From the NCBI RefSeq assembly GCF_032118995.1, contig NC_092661.1, positions 1,614,501-1,678,500 on the forward strand: 64,000 bases of DNA, written 5' to 3'. The DNA is from Asterias amurensis (Eukaryota; Echinodermata; Asteroidea; Forcipulatida; Asteriidae). The translations under genes and the position numbers were made by a program. The notes under the pieces are model-generated. The model had not been told where the DNA came from. It did no database searches and saw nothing but the letters and a program-made list of their open reading frames with translations. Each line of letters opens with the position of its first letter. Positions within the stretch are counted from its first letter, which is position 1. Positions 23,237 through 34,840 of this stretch are shown piece by piece.

Positions 23237-26211
23237 CTAACAGCCAAGCAGCTCGAAACGCATGCAGATGAAGTTAGTCCACTTAACGGGCACGATGCGA
23301 ATCTTGACCGTCAAGACGGGCTTGAAGAAGCGCCCCTCCACGATGCTGTTCTGATCGGTGTTGCCATTGAATATCTAGAAAGGGAATAAAAAGCGTATAT
23401 TCTTATTTTATTTTTTTGGAACACACCCCTTAACCCAGGGAGGGTTACATCAAAATTTTAAACCTGAATTATTTTAATATACATTGGCAGGAAAAAAATT
23501 AAGTCAACAGAGGCAATCAGACATTGTTTCTTTTCAGTTCATAAATAAAAAGACGAATTTGGCAACACAATTAATAATTGTAGAACTCATAAGAAATTCA
23601 AATTTTTCACTGTTAGTAAACAGCTGAAAAGGTGCATTATTTCCACTCACAAAGTTAAGCATTTGTTCCCTAAGAGCATTGTATAATGGGCAATTGAGTA
23701 AAAAATTGATCTCAGTTTCAACCTCCAAGTATAATAAGATGGTAGAGGGTTTTATCATCGGAAAAAATGTGACATAAAAGGACACTACATCATCATACCT
23801 GAGTTTGACCAAGTTGGTCTTTCACGTCAACAAGACAAGCCGGTGAGGGCGGTTCAAACTGCACTTTGTACTTCGTCACCCATTGGGGAGATCCACTATA
23901 ACGCCCTTGTGTGAGTACCCCTGTGACGTAGGTCGAGTAACCTAAATTCACCTGTATCCACTGGTTGGTATCCGAAACCATAGGACACCATGCTCCTATG
24001 ATAAGGGTATTTGGCGATGTCTTGTTGAGACGGCCACCAGCTGCTGTACTCTTATCTCTGCCTTCCCAGTTACTTGATGCGGAGAGGCTCTCATCGGGAA
24101 TCGAACCATCTTCAAGACCAAGTTTCTCTGGATCAGGAACGGAAAGATTTTCTCATACACATCATGCCTTCATTGCAGAAAGGACTCAACAACAAAATTT
24201 TCAAATTATGTTCACATGCTCCCACAAAATAACATTAACTTCTGATTACTCACCAAAACCCAAACAGGTGTTTACTGGAGCGTTGTCAGAAACACTACCA
24301 TTCTGTGGAGCAAGTTAAAAGCTTTTATATGTAATGATATGTTTTGATAAAATTTTAAATTTTTCAATTTGTGCCTTTAACAATTTAGCCAAGCCGCCTA
24401 GCGATACATTGTATGCGGTAGGAGGAAATCTCGCTAGCTTGTGTTTGTACAAAAACAAAAACAAAACATCAAAAGAAAACTCGAATAGTCATGAGTAGGT
24501 CTACACAATCTAGTTTTTTATAGATCATTGTTAATTCTCCCTTCACAGTTGACTTGTCGAAGCTAATGATGATGAAATAATTTAGCTCTTACCCAACAAG
24601 AGCTAAAAACAAAAGCGCTCATTATAGTAAACACAAAGTAAACTGTATACATGTAGTCATCATTCATGATGATATTGTCAAAAACTAACGCCTTCGCATT
24701 TAATCAGTATGAGCAATGAGCCAGATAAAAGCCTTGAAAAGCTATTGTGTCCAGTTTATCCTTACAAACAAATATTCGCCATAAAAATTACCATAGCCGT
24801 TTAACGAGAGGCATTTATTGTTCCCATGACAACTTGTACTTTTATACAAATACTGAAAGGGTAAAAGTGTGCATAAATATTAAGCCATGGCTATCTTTTA
24901 AAATTTGAACTACGATTCAAATAATTTACCGCAAGAATCTTGAAAAATTTGTTTTCAGCAAACTCGGGCGGTGCAGGGGTTAATTTCAGGTTTGTTTATT
25001 CAGAATTTTTTGCAATAAAACATTTTAAACGTAAAACAATTGTCACTGTTTGTTGGATTTGAAGTGTGCAGACAACAATCTACAATATAATCTTTCGTTA
25101 CTGTAAACTTCAATCGAGATTACTGTAATTTTTACTGTAAATATAACTTGTTTTGTACAGTAAAACCTAACTACTGTACAAATAGTACAGTAATTTACCG
25201 TGTAAATGAACGGCACCATGTCTCTAACTGTAAAAAGTACAGCAATTTACCAGTTAATAAAAATACAGCATGACATTTTGTTACTGTATATGATTACAGT
25301 AAAACTTTACTTTCAGTTTTACAGTAAGTTACTGGCAACTCAGCTGCCAGTAATTAATTTACTGTAATTTTACAGTGGAACATTACAGTGCAGTGCTAAA
25401 ACAATGTCGGACCGGACCACTGCACTATTGCTCTTGTGTGTCATGCAGACTGACCCCATCTTTAGTTGTTTTGCTGCATCCAGCAGCATTATACACTTGG
25501 TCGGCATTGCCGGGAAAAAAATAAATGTAAGAAAACAACTTTTTCGAAACGTACAACTCAATGACTTGCACTTGCATGTACTTTTCACGTGTGTTTACTC
25601 TACGCATCAAGGCAAAGTTTGCATCGACTGACGCACAAAAGGGGTAGGCGGAGTCAACCCCCAAAAAACTTTGTAAACATAAAAATCTTGACAAACAATT
25701 ACTTAAAAAATTGTTTTATTGTTACGTAACGTGAAGTTTAACGTTTGCAAAAAAACAATTCCAGGTGAAAACTAGCTTATCCTTTCAACATGTCCGTCAT
25801 GAAATAAATGGATAGAAAACGACCAAAAAAAAAACAATGTGAAAACACACATGAACGAATTAAATTTACAAGTACCTGACAAGACATTGGTTTTGCAGTT
25901 GCGTCGTAATACGACACATTCAGCATTCCTTGAAAGTTTTCACAGACGTGCTCAGCACTGGCGTTGTTCATCTGACAGACTTGATTGGTGTGATCGTAGT
26001 TGAATGAGAAACATCCATTATGGCTGAGACACCGAACTGAACATCTGACGGCAGAGATGCCTGAGATATTCATGAACGACTGGCCTAGTAGGGCGTGGTG
26101 CTCTACCGGCTGGTACCAGACCCCTCGGTAAAGACCACTCACACTATAAGACGCTGAACCCTCAAGAAACATCTCAAGCAAGAGGAACATCAAACTACTC
26201 AAGACGGCCAT
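23237..26211 (-). CDS. Lectin-like array gene 4: secreted PAN/apple + F5/8 type C protein
   Basis: Exons read 26211-25876, 24302-24254, 24127-23799 and 23374-23237, all with GT-AG borders and an open frame of 283 residues. Exons 2 to 4 are almost identical to gene 3, including the loops EGRDKSTAAGG and GRYSGSPQW. Exon 1 is closer to gene 5 (LEGSAS signal end, LYRGVWYQP). Asn65 replaces His in the SHNGC motif of the PAN/apple-like domain. The mixture of affinities suggests exchange within intron 1. The X-box-like motif (26320-26333) lies 109 bp upstream of the ATG. Confidence 0.85.
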
Positions 26212-28228
26212 TTTCTCACTCTGGCTTGAAATGGTGAGCTGTTGTTCCCACACGTAGTAATCTACTTCCCCTCAGTAAATTCCTCGAATCGTGATTCAAA
26301 TTTAACTGCAGAGGAATATGTTGCCATGGTAATAAAAAAAAAAAAATTCTTTCTGGTCATCTTGCGTCACAAAAATCAATAACCCTGCTGATTGCATCCC
26401 GCTCTAGATATAGGCATACACTAATTTTCTTTCCCCTACTCCTTTTAGTGAAATAATTTAGGCCACCGCAAGCATATACTTTCTGCAAATGGGATGTTAT
26501 TTTACTTTGAAAAAAAAAAAAAAATTGAATTGGTTCTCTTTAGTGCACAAAACACAATGGGTGTTCTAATGTCTAATTATCAGGAAAGCAGGCTTTTAAG
26601 TTGGTGAACTTGTATACTACAACAAAATAAGAGAAACACAAAAACTAGATATTCGACTCCCAAAATAAACCTTTGTTTTTAAAAATGTCACTTGATACAA
26701 GGTGACGTGGTATGACGTCAGCTCAATTAGCTAATTAAATACTTAATTGGAATATTGCATTACACTGGGTTCATCGCTTGATCACACCCTAAGGACGTAT
26801 CAAAAAGCTCATGTTTTGCCCTGCAAGGTATAATAATGCGATGGAGCGATCTGTCGACAAAAGGGACATTAGGTACAGGATCAATTGTAATTTGTGCATG
26901 TATTAAATGTTCTCACTTTTCCTCAAGATGTAAACCTAATTTGTATTATTATAAGAATTGTTGTAACCCTTCCTTAGGGTAAGGTATATATATGTACAGT
27001 ATATTCCTTTTGGAATAAAACAAGAAATCAAAAATCAAATCAGCTTTGTGCAGTAAAGACCAGAGTTAAAAATAAAGAGAGTGTGACTTCATTCCAGATT
27101 TCGATTCCATTTCAATATAAGGTACTTTGAGCTGATCAACTATTTTGTCATGCTCTCTGATCTGTATAGTCAGACTTCGGGTGGGGGGTGGTATTCAACT
27201 GAAAGATGCCGAGTTCTCACTGGAGGTACAAAACACACATCGTGACATCTCAATAGCAGATACTCGCAACTAATTTAATCTTTACAAAAAGGCAGCAGTA
27301 GGCTCTACAAAATATAAGGGTGCATTCGATTTAGCTTTCATGTGTCTACTACGCGGTGCTCACTCGGGTGAGCCCCTGAAAAGAGCTAATCGAACGATCA
27401 ATCACCCTCTCGAGGTGACGTCATGCGCATTAGGCCAGCCCCAAAGTGACCCACTCCACAAGCAGGGCACCTGGTGGCTGACCCGGGTGAGCCCCTGGAA
27501 TGGCGTCAAAGCTATTCGAACGTACCGGGGAAGGACCGGGGTCGACCCAGGGATTCTAACCGAACGCACCCATAGAAGCACAGCACACTCACAGTAATTT
27601 ACGACAATGTGCAGGTCAAGGGTCAAACTTCTACTGGACGCTACCGTACATACATTGCGACAATAAGCAAAATTCAATTCTCCCTCTTAAGTTAAATGTT
27701 CCTATGACCAAATGATTATCTACATCACAAAGCAACAAGATAAATTTTTCGTTGACAGTTTTAATACAATGATACCATAAAACTTTAACAGCCCCCGATT
27801 AAACTTGTATATAACTTGTGTTAATGTCTGATATAAAACAATCAAAATAATCACTAATTAAAGTTCAGTACCGATCCGAAAAAATGAAAAAAATCCTTTC
27901 TGGAATACGTTGGAACATCAAGGGGGAAAAATAATATTGTTGCGCCTGTTTCCATTGCCGCAAATAATTATAATATATACAAAATCTGAGTGTAATCAAC
28001 GCGAACATTATGCAATTATTTAAAAAATATTGACAAAAATAATGCACAATAAAATTCATAACTGTTGTTTACACTACACAGACTGAGAAAGTATTTACGA
28101 TGTTGAATTGATTTGAATTGAATTGAAAGTTGATGAAAATGAAGCCACGAAGTGAAGGTTTTTTTGTTTTCAAAACTTCACTTTTTGCAGCCGAGCAGCT
28201 CAAAACGCAGGCAGATGAAAACGTACCA
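26212..28228. repeat. 2 kb segment duplicated again at 34841-36848
   Basis: From the gene 4 promoter through the hAT-like MITE (27318-27571) to a cut exon 4 remnant, this block is nearly identical to the block upstream of gene 5. Most differences are single bases or run-length changes. It contains no intact gene. Confidence 0.8.
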
Positions 28229-28229
28229 C
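28187..28229 (-). pseudogene. Fragment of exon 4 of a deleted array gene
   Basis: The minus strand matches the last residues of an exon 4 of the gene 6 type, ending ELLGC-Lys-Lys and a stop. The match ends abruptly near 28229, where MITE A sequence from a class B 3' flank begins. This is the scar of a recombination that joined the tail of one gene to the flank of another. Confidence 0.65.
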
Positions 28230-28753
28230 TTATTTTCTCCCGACTCCGATGACCGATTAAGCCTAAATTTATACAGGTTTTTATTTTATATTTAAGTTGT
28301 GATACACGAAGTGTGGGCCGTTGGACAATACTGTTTACCGAAAGTGTCCAGTGGCTTTAAAGATGAACCATGTTTGTGAGTATTTAAAGTTATACAACGG
28401 AAAGCTCGTCTCCTTACTAACAGTAAAAGGCCTTTAACCATGCTTTCCAACGCAAGAACATGGGGTACGACTTCCTCCAATTGTGGTGATCCACAATAAA
28501 GTGCGCCACCAAGTGTGTGCCGAATGAGAGGCCATAACTCGGTTGAGTTTTTACATTTTTTTAAAACTCATCCCCAAAGAAAAAATAACTATTGCTAAAC
28601 ACTACCGAGACAAAGAGCTCACGACATTGATGATAATGAGGCAAATGCTATAATTATATTGTTATAATACGTTACTGAATGGTCACAAATCTGACATTAA
28701 ATGATTTTTCTCCATTTTGCAAAAATTACGGTTCTTCGTTTACTTCACGTAAT

Positions 28754-31700
28754 CTACTGACAGCCAAGCAGCTCAAAACGCAGAGCAATGAAAACATTCC
28801 ACTCAACGGGCACGATGCGAATCTTGACCGCCAAGACGGGCTTGAAGAAGCGCCTCTCCACGATGCTGTTTCTATCGGTGTTGCAATTGAATATCTAGAA
28901 AGAGAATAAAAAGCGTATAATTATTCTTATTTTTTTTTTTTTTCATTTTTTTTTTTTTTTTTGGAACACACCGCTTAACCCAGGGAGGGTTACATCAAAA
29001 TTTTTAACCTGAAATATTTTAATATACATTGCCAGGAGAAAAATTAAGTCAGCAGAGGCAATCAGACATTATTTCTTTTCAGTTCATAAATAAAAAGACG
29101 AATTTGGCAACACAATTAATAATTGTAGAACTCATAAGAAATTCAAATTTTTCACTGTTAGTAAACAGCTGAAAAGGTGCATTATTTCCACTCACAAAGT
29201 TAAGCATTTTGTTCCCTAAGAGCATTGTATAATGGGCAATTGAGTAAAAAACGGGTCTGAGTTTCAACCTCCAAATATAATAAGATGGTAGGGGGTTTTA
29301 TCATCTGAAAAAAATGTTCCATAAAAGGACACTACATCATCATACCTGAGTTTGACCAAGTTGGTCTTTCACGTCAACAAGATAAGCCGGTGAGGGCGGT
29401 TCAAACTGCACTTTGTACTTCGTCACCCATTGGGGAGATCCACTATAACGCCCTTGTGTGAGTACCCCTGTGACGTAGGTCGAGTAACCTAAATTCACCT
29501 GTATCCACTGGTTGGTATCCGAAACCATAGGACACCATGCTCCTATGATAAGGGTATTTGGCGATGTCTTGTTGAGACGGCCACCAGCTGCTGTACTCTT
29601 ATCTCTGCCTTCCCAGTTACTTGATGCGGAGAGGCTCTCATCGGGAATCGAACCATCTTCAAGACCAAGTTTCTCTGGATCAGGAACGGAAAGATTTTCT
29701 CATACTCATCATGCCTTCATTGCAGAAAGGACTCAACAACAAAATCTTAAAATTATGTTCACATGCTCCCACAAAATAACATTAATTTCTGATTACTCAC
29801 CAAAACCCAAACAGGTGTTTACTGGAGCGTTGTCAGAAACACTACCATTCTGTGGAGCAAGTTAAAAGCTTTTATATGTAATGATATGTTTTGATAAAAT
29901 TTTAAATTTTTCAATTTGTGCCTTTAACAATTTAGCCAAGCCGCCTAGCGATACATTGTATGCGGTAGGAGGAAATCTCGCTAGCTTGTGTTTGTACAAA
30001 AACAAAAACAAAACATCAAAAGAAAACTCGAGTAGTCATTAGTAGGTCTACGCAATCTAGTTTTTTATAGATCATTGTTAATTCTCCCTTCACAGTTGAC
30101 TTGTCGAAGCTAATGATGATGAAATAATTTAGCTATTACCCAACAAGAGCTAAAAACAAAAGCGCTTATTATAGTAAACACAAAGGAAACTGTATACATG
30201 TAATCATCATTCATGATGATATTGTCAAAAACTAACGCCTTCGCATTTAATCAGTATGAGCAATGAGCCAGATAAAAGCCTTGAAAAGCTATTATGTCCA
30301 GTTTATCCTTACAAACAAATATTCGCCATAAAAATTACCATAGCCGTTTAACGAGAGGCATGTATTGTTCCCATGACAACTTGTCCTTTTATACAAATAC
30401 TGAAAGGGTAAAAGTGTGCATAAATATTAAGCCATGGCTATCTTTTAAAATTTGAACTACGATTCGAATAATTTACCGCAAGAATCTTGAAAAATTGGTT
30501 TTCAGCAAACTCGGGCGGTGCAGGGGTTAATTTCAGGTTTGTTTATTAAGAATTTTGTGCAATAAAACATTTCAAACGTAAAACAATTGTCGCTGTTTGT
30601 TGGTTTTGAAGTGTGCAGACAACAATCTACAATATAATCTTTCGTTACTGTAAACTTTAATCGAGATTACTGTAATTTTTACTGTAAATATAACTTGTTT
30701 TGTACAGTAAAACTTAAGAGTCAGTTCAGGTAAATAATTGACATAGTTGCTCACGGTCAAAAAATGAATTTTTTTTATACTTTGTGGGTGGAAGGGCCTT
30801 GGGGTGCAAGTAAACAAAATTACATTTTCAATTCTATATATAGCCCGTTGCCATGGTTACGGCTCATTTTGTTTTTTGGCCATTTTAGGCCGATTTGGGG
30901 GTTTGAAAAACTGGTTTTTAGCTCATATTTACAACTCCACCCCACCAAAATGCAAAATTATTTCAAAAAACCTTTTATATCACTACAAAGTATCATCCTT
31001 GGCCTTCCTTGAGAAAAAAATTTATTGCTTTAAGTATCACCCTTGTGCTGTTTTTGCATCATGCATTACAGTATGTTTTTAGAACTTGCAAAATCGACAT
31101 TTTTACCCTATTTTTGGACCCCAAAATGTCAACTTGCCAGGGGTCTCACAAAATTTTCCTTTCGGCTGTGATTAGGGCCAACATTGGTCTTTCCATATCT
31201 GGTGTCAAAAACTTGGGCAATGGTATCCTGTTGTGACAGTACTGCCTCAAAACTAGACTTTTTTCCCCAAAACGTGAAAAATGCCTTTTTAAGGGTCTTT
31301 TCACATAATATCGACATACGTGTCCACGGTAAAAAAAAAAGGAATATTTTTCTTATACTTTGAGGATGGTAGGGACTTGGGGTCCAAATAAACAACATTT
31401 ACATTTCAAATCATAATATAACACGTTGCCATGGTAACAGTTCATTTGTGTTTAGGCCACTTTAGGCCGATTTTGGGGTCTGAAAAACTGTTTTTTTTGT
31501 TAATATTTACAACTCCACCCCACCAAAAAACAAAAATATTTCATAAAACCTTTTCCATCACTACAAATTATCATCCTTGGCTTTACTTGAGACAAAAAAA
31601 TATTGCTATAAATTTAACCCTTGTGCTATTTTAATAACGTGCATTAGAGTATGTTTTTAGAACTTGCAAAATCAACATTTTTACCATGTTTTTTGCCCTC

Positions 31701-34700
31701 AAAATTTCTTTTTTTCAGGGGTCTCAGAATATTTTCCTTTCGGTTTTGATCAGGACCAAAATTTGTCTTTTTATTTCTGGTAAGAAAAACTTGGGCAAGT
31801 GTATCCAAGTGTATACTGTCTCAAAAATAGACTTTTCCCCAAACAGAAAAATGCATTTTGAATTGTTTTTTCTTCATATTGAATTTCTAACATTAAAAAG
31901 TAATAATTCTATCAATCTTGCAGCTTTTCCTAAGCACTCTATAGGCTCAGTGGATTACCCAACATTGATCAGGAGCTGTTGATGACCTTAATTTTAGAAT
32001 TTGCCCGGCCCAGCCCCAATCATATTTCTTGACATTGCAATAAAACAATGTTTTGTGAATAGCGCCTCTTTTTTTGAAAGTGTTCCCTTTCGGTTGTTAT
32101 TGGTGTTTTCATGTCTTCTGGGTAGAAACACTGTGTTTATTGTATCCTGTTGTGACTGATCATAAAGTAAAGTAATTTTTCCAAAAACAATGCATGCTTG
32201 TTAAAAATCTGGCACGGTTTCCATGCCCTTAATGAATACAAAGTTTTTATTTAAACATAATGGTATCCAACCAAACCATAACCAATGCTTTGCCACTGAG
32301 AGTTCTTGATTTGGCTACTTTACCTATTGTACAGGTATGATTCCCATTGCAAGTAGAGTGCGATGAGCATTCTTTACAAGTTGTCTTTAATACAGGGCCT
32401 ACTCTCCTTGGTCCCTGCCTGCTACCAAATGTAAAACTTTTCATAGAGATAGAGATCATAATCATTGTAGTTTCTGTGCTTGAGGCAGATGGTTTGGAGC
32501 ATCCAATCATGTCCAACACAAATGTGGGAAATTAAAAAGCCCGCTTAAAAGTGTTGGAAAAGTTTGCTAAGATCTTATTAAAAACAATGATACTAACGAT
32601 TTGCAAGATGAGCGTAAGAGATCATTTAAAAAGAACACGTTGCCTGGGATCGGTCAAGTTGGTCTTTGAAATGCGTTTGTAACCGTCCTGATCAATGTTT
32701 GGTAATGCACTAAGCCTACAGAGTGCTTATGAAAAGCTGCCAGATTGATGGAATTATTACTAACTTCTTAATGTTATAAATTCAAAATGAAGCAAATATT
32801 TCAAAATGCATTTCTCTATGTTTTCGGGGAAAAGGGTCTATTTTTGAGACAGTTCTGTTACATCAGGATACAATTGCCCAAGTTTTTCTTACCAGAAATA
32901 AAAAGACAAAATATTTTTTTGTCTCAAGTAAAGCCAAGGATGATAATTTGTAGTGATGGAAAAGGTTTTATGAAATATTTTGGTTTTTTTGGTGGGGTGG
33001 AGTTGTAAATATTAACAAAAAAAAAACAGTTTTTCAGACCCCAAAATCGGCCTAAAGTGGCCTAAACACAAATGAACTGTTACCATGGCAACGTGTTATA
33101 TTATGATTTGAAATGTAAATGTGGTTTATTTGGACCCAAAGTCCCTACCATCCACAAAGTATAATAAAAATATTCTTTTTTTTTTTACCGTGGACACGTA
33201 TGTCGATATTATGTGAAAAGACCCTTAAAAAGGCATTTTTCACGTTTTGGGGAAAAAAGTCTAGTTTTGAGGCAGTACTGTCACAACAGGATACAATTGC
33301 CCAAGTTTTTGACACCAGATATGGAAAGACCAATGTTGGCCCTAATCACAGCCGAAAGGAAAATTTTCTGAGACCCCTGGCAAGTTGACATTTTGGGGTC
33401 CAAAAATAGGGTAGAAATGTCGATTTTGCAAGTTCTAAAAACATACTGTAATGCATGATGCAAAAATAGCACAAGGGTGATATTTAAAGCAATAATTTTT
33501 TTTCTCAAGGAAGGCCAAGGATGATACTTTGTAGTGATATAAAAGGTTTTTTGAAATAATGTTGCATTTTGGTGGGGTGGAGTTGTAAATATGAGCTAAA
33601 AACCAGTTTTTCAGACCCCAAAATCGGCCTAAAATGGCCAAAAAACAAAATAAGCCGTAACCATGGCAACGGGCTATATATAGAATTGAAAATGCAATTT
33701 TATTTACTTGCACCCCAAGGCCCTTCCACCCACAAAGTATAAAAAAAATTCATTTTTTGACCGTGAGCAACTATGTCAATTATTTACCTGAACTGACTCT
33801 TAACTACTGTACAGATAGTACAGTAATTTACCGTGTAAATAAACGGCACCATTTCTCTAACTGTAAAAAGTACAGCAATTTACCAGTTAATAAAAATACA
33901 GCATGACATTTTGTTACTGTATATGAATACAGTAAAACTTTACTTTCAGTTTTACAGTAAGTTACTGGCAACTCAGCTGCCAGTAATTAATTAACTGTAA
34001 TTTTACAGTGGAACATTACAGTGCAGTGCTAAAACAATGTCGGACCGGACCACTGCACTATTGCTCTTGTGTGTCATGCAGACTGACCCCATCTTTAGTT
34101 GTTTTGCTGCATCCGGCAGCATTACACTTGGTCGGCATTGCCGGAAAAAAAAATAAATGCAAGAAAACAACTTTTTAGAAACGTACAACTCAATGACTTG
34201 CACTTGCATGTACTTTTCACGTGTGTTTACTCTACGCATCAAGGCAAAGTCTGCATCGACTGACGCACAAAAGGGGCAGGCGGAGTCAACCCCAAACAAC
34301 TTTGTAAACATAAAAATCGTGACAAACAATTACTAACAAAATTGTTTTATTGTTACGTAACGTGAACTTTAAAGTTTGCAAAAAACAGTTCCAGGTGAAA
34401 ACTAGCTTATCCTTTCAACATGTCCGTCATGAAATAAATGGATAGAAAACGACAAAAAAAAAACAATGTGAAAACACACACGAACGAATTAAATTTACAA
34501 GTACCTGACAAGACATTGGTTTTGCAGTTGCGTCGTAATACGACACATTCGGCATTTCTTGAAAGTTGTCACAGTCGTGCTCAGCACTGGCGTTGTTCAT
34601 CTGACAAACTTGATTGGTGTGATCGTAGTTGAATGAGAAACATCCATGATGGCTGAGACACCGAACTGAACATCTGACAGCAGAGATGCCTGAGATATTC

Positions 34701-34840
34701 ATGAACGACTGGCCTAAAAGGGCGTGGTGCTCTACCGGCTGGTACCAGACCCCTCGGTAAAGACCACTCACACTATAAGACGCTGAACCCTCAAGAAACA
34801 TCTCAAGCAAGAGGAACATCAAACTACTCAAGACGGCCAT
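28754..34840 (-). CDS. Lectin-like array gene 5: secreted PAN/apple + F5/8 type C protein, long intron 1
   Basis: Exons read 34840-34505, 29849-29801, 29674-29346 and 28894-28754, with GT-AG borders. The frame is open for 284 residues, ending ELLGC then Gln. Exons 1 to 3 closely match gene 4, but exon 4 has the EWNVFIALRFE variant seen in gene 1 rather than KWTNFICMRFE, suggesting gene conversion. The conserved Cys of the PSPAC motif is Tyr here, while a new Cys appears at FNCN in exon 4. Intron 1 is 4.66 kb because it contains the long-arm DNA element at 30716-33803. The X-box-like motif is at 34949-34962. Secreted and probably extracellular; the ligand is unknown. Confidence 0.83.
30716..33803. 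mobile_element. 3.1 kb fold-back DNA element with arms over 1.1 kb
   Basis: The left arm (30716 to about 31975) and right arm (about 32685 to 33803) are inverted copies. The extreme ends read GAGTCAGTTCAGG and CCTGAACTGACTC, flanked by TTAA on both sides. Sister introns (for example 25164-25180) read through here uninterrupted, giving an empty site. The TTAA or TA target cannot be resolved. Each arm is itself two diverged tandem subunits of about 0.58 kb. The loop is about 0.7 kb and has no transposase. Long frames inside are shadows of the arms. It is a non-autonomous fold-back type element. Confidence 0.88.
31976..32684. other. Loop of the fold-back element, with a decayed third subunit and an unexplained minus frame
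   Basis: Bases about 32060-32215 resemble, with many changes, the middle of the arm subunits (CCTTTCGGTTGTTATTGGTG, TATCCTGTTGTGAC), so a third subunit seems to remain. From 32519 to 32247 a minus frame of 90 codons includes CKECSSHSTCNGNHTC followed by a GTAAAGT that could be a splice donor. It may be a captured exon, but the frame is short and unrecognised. Confidence 0.4.

Noticed and set aside
30764-33713. Several 60-110 codon frames on both strands
   Set aside because: They fall in the inverted arms of the fold-back element and mirror each other; none shows a domain.
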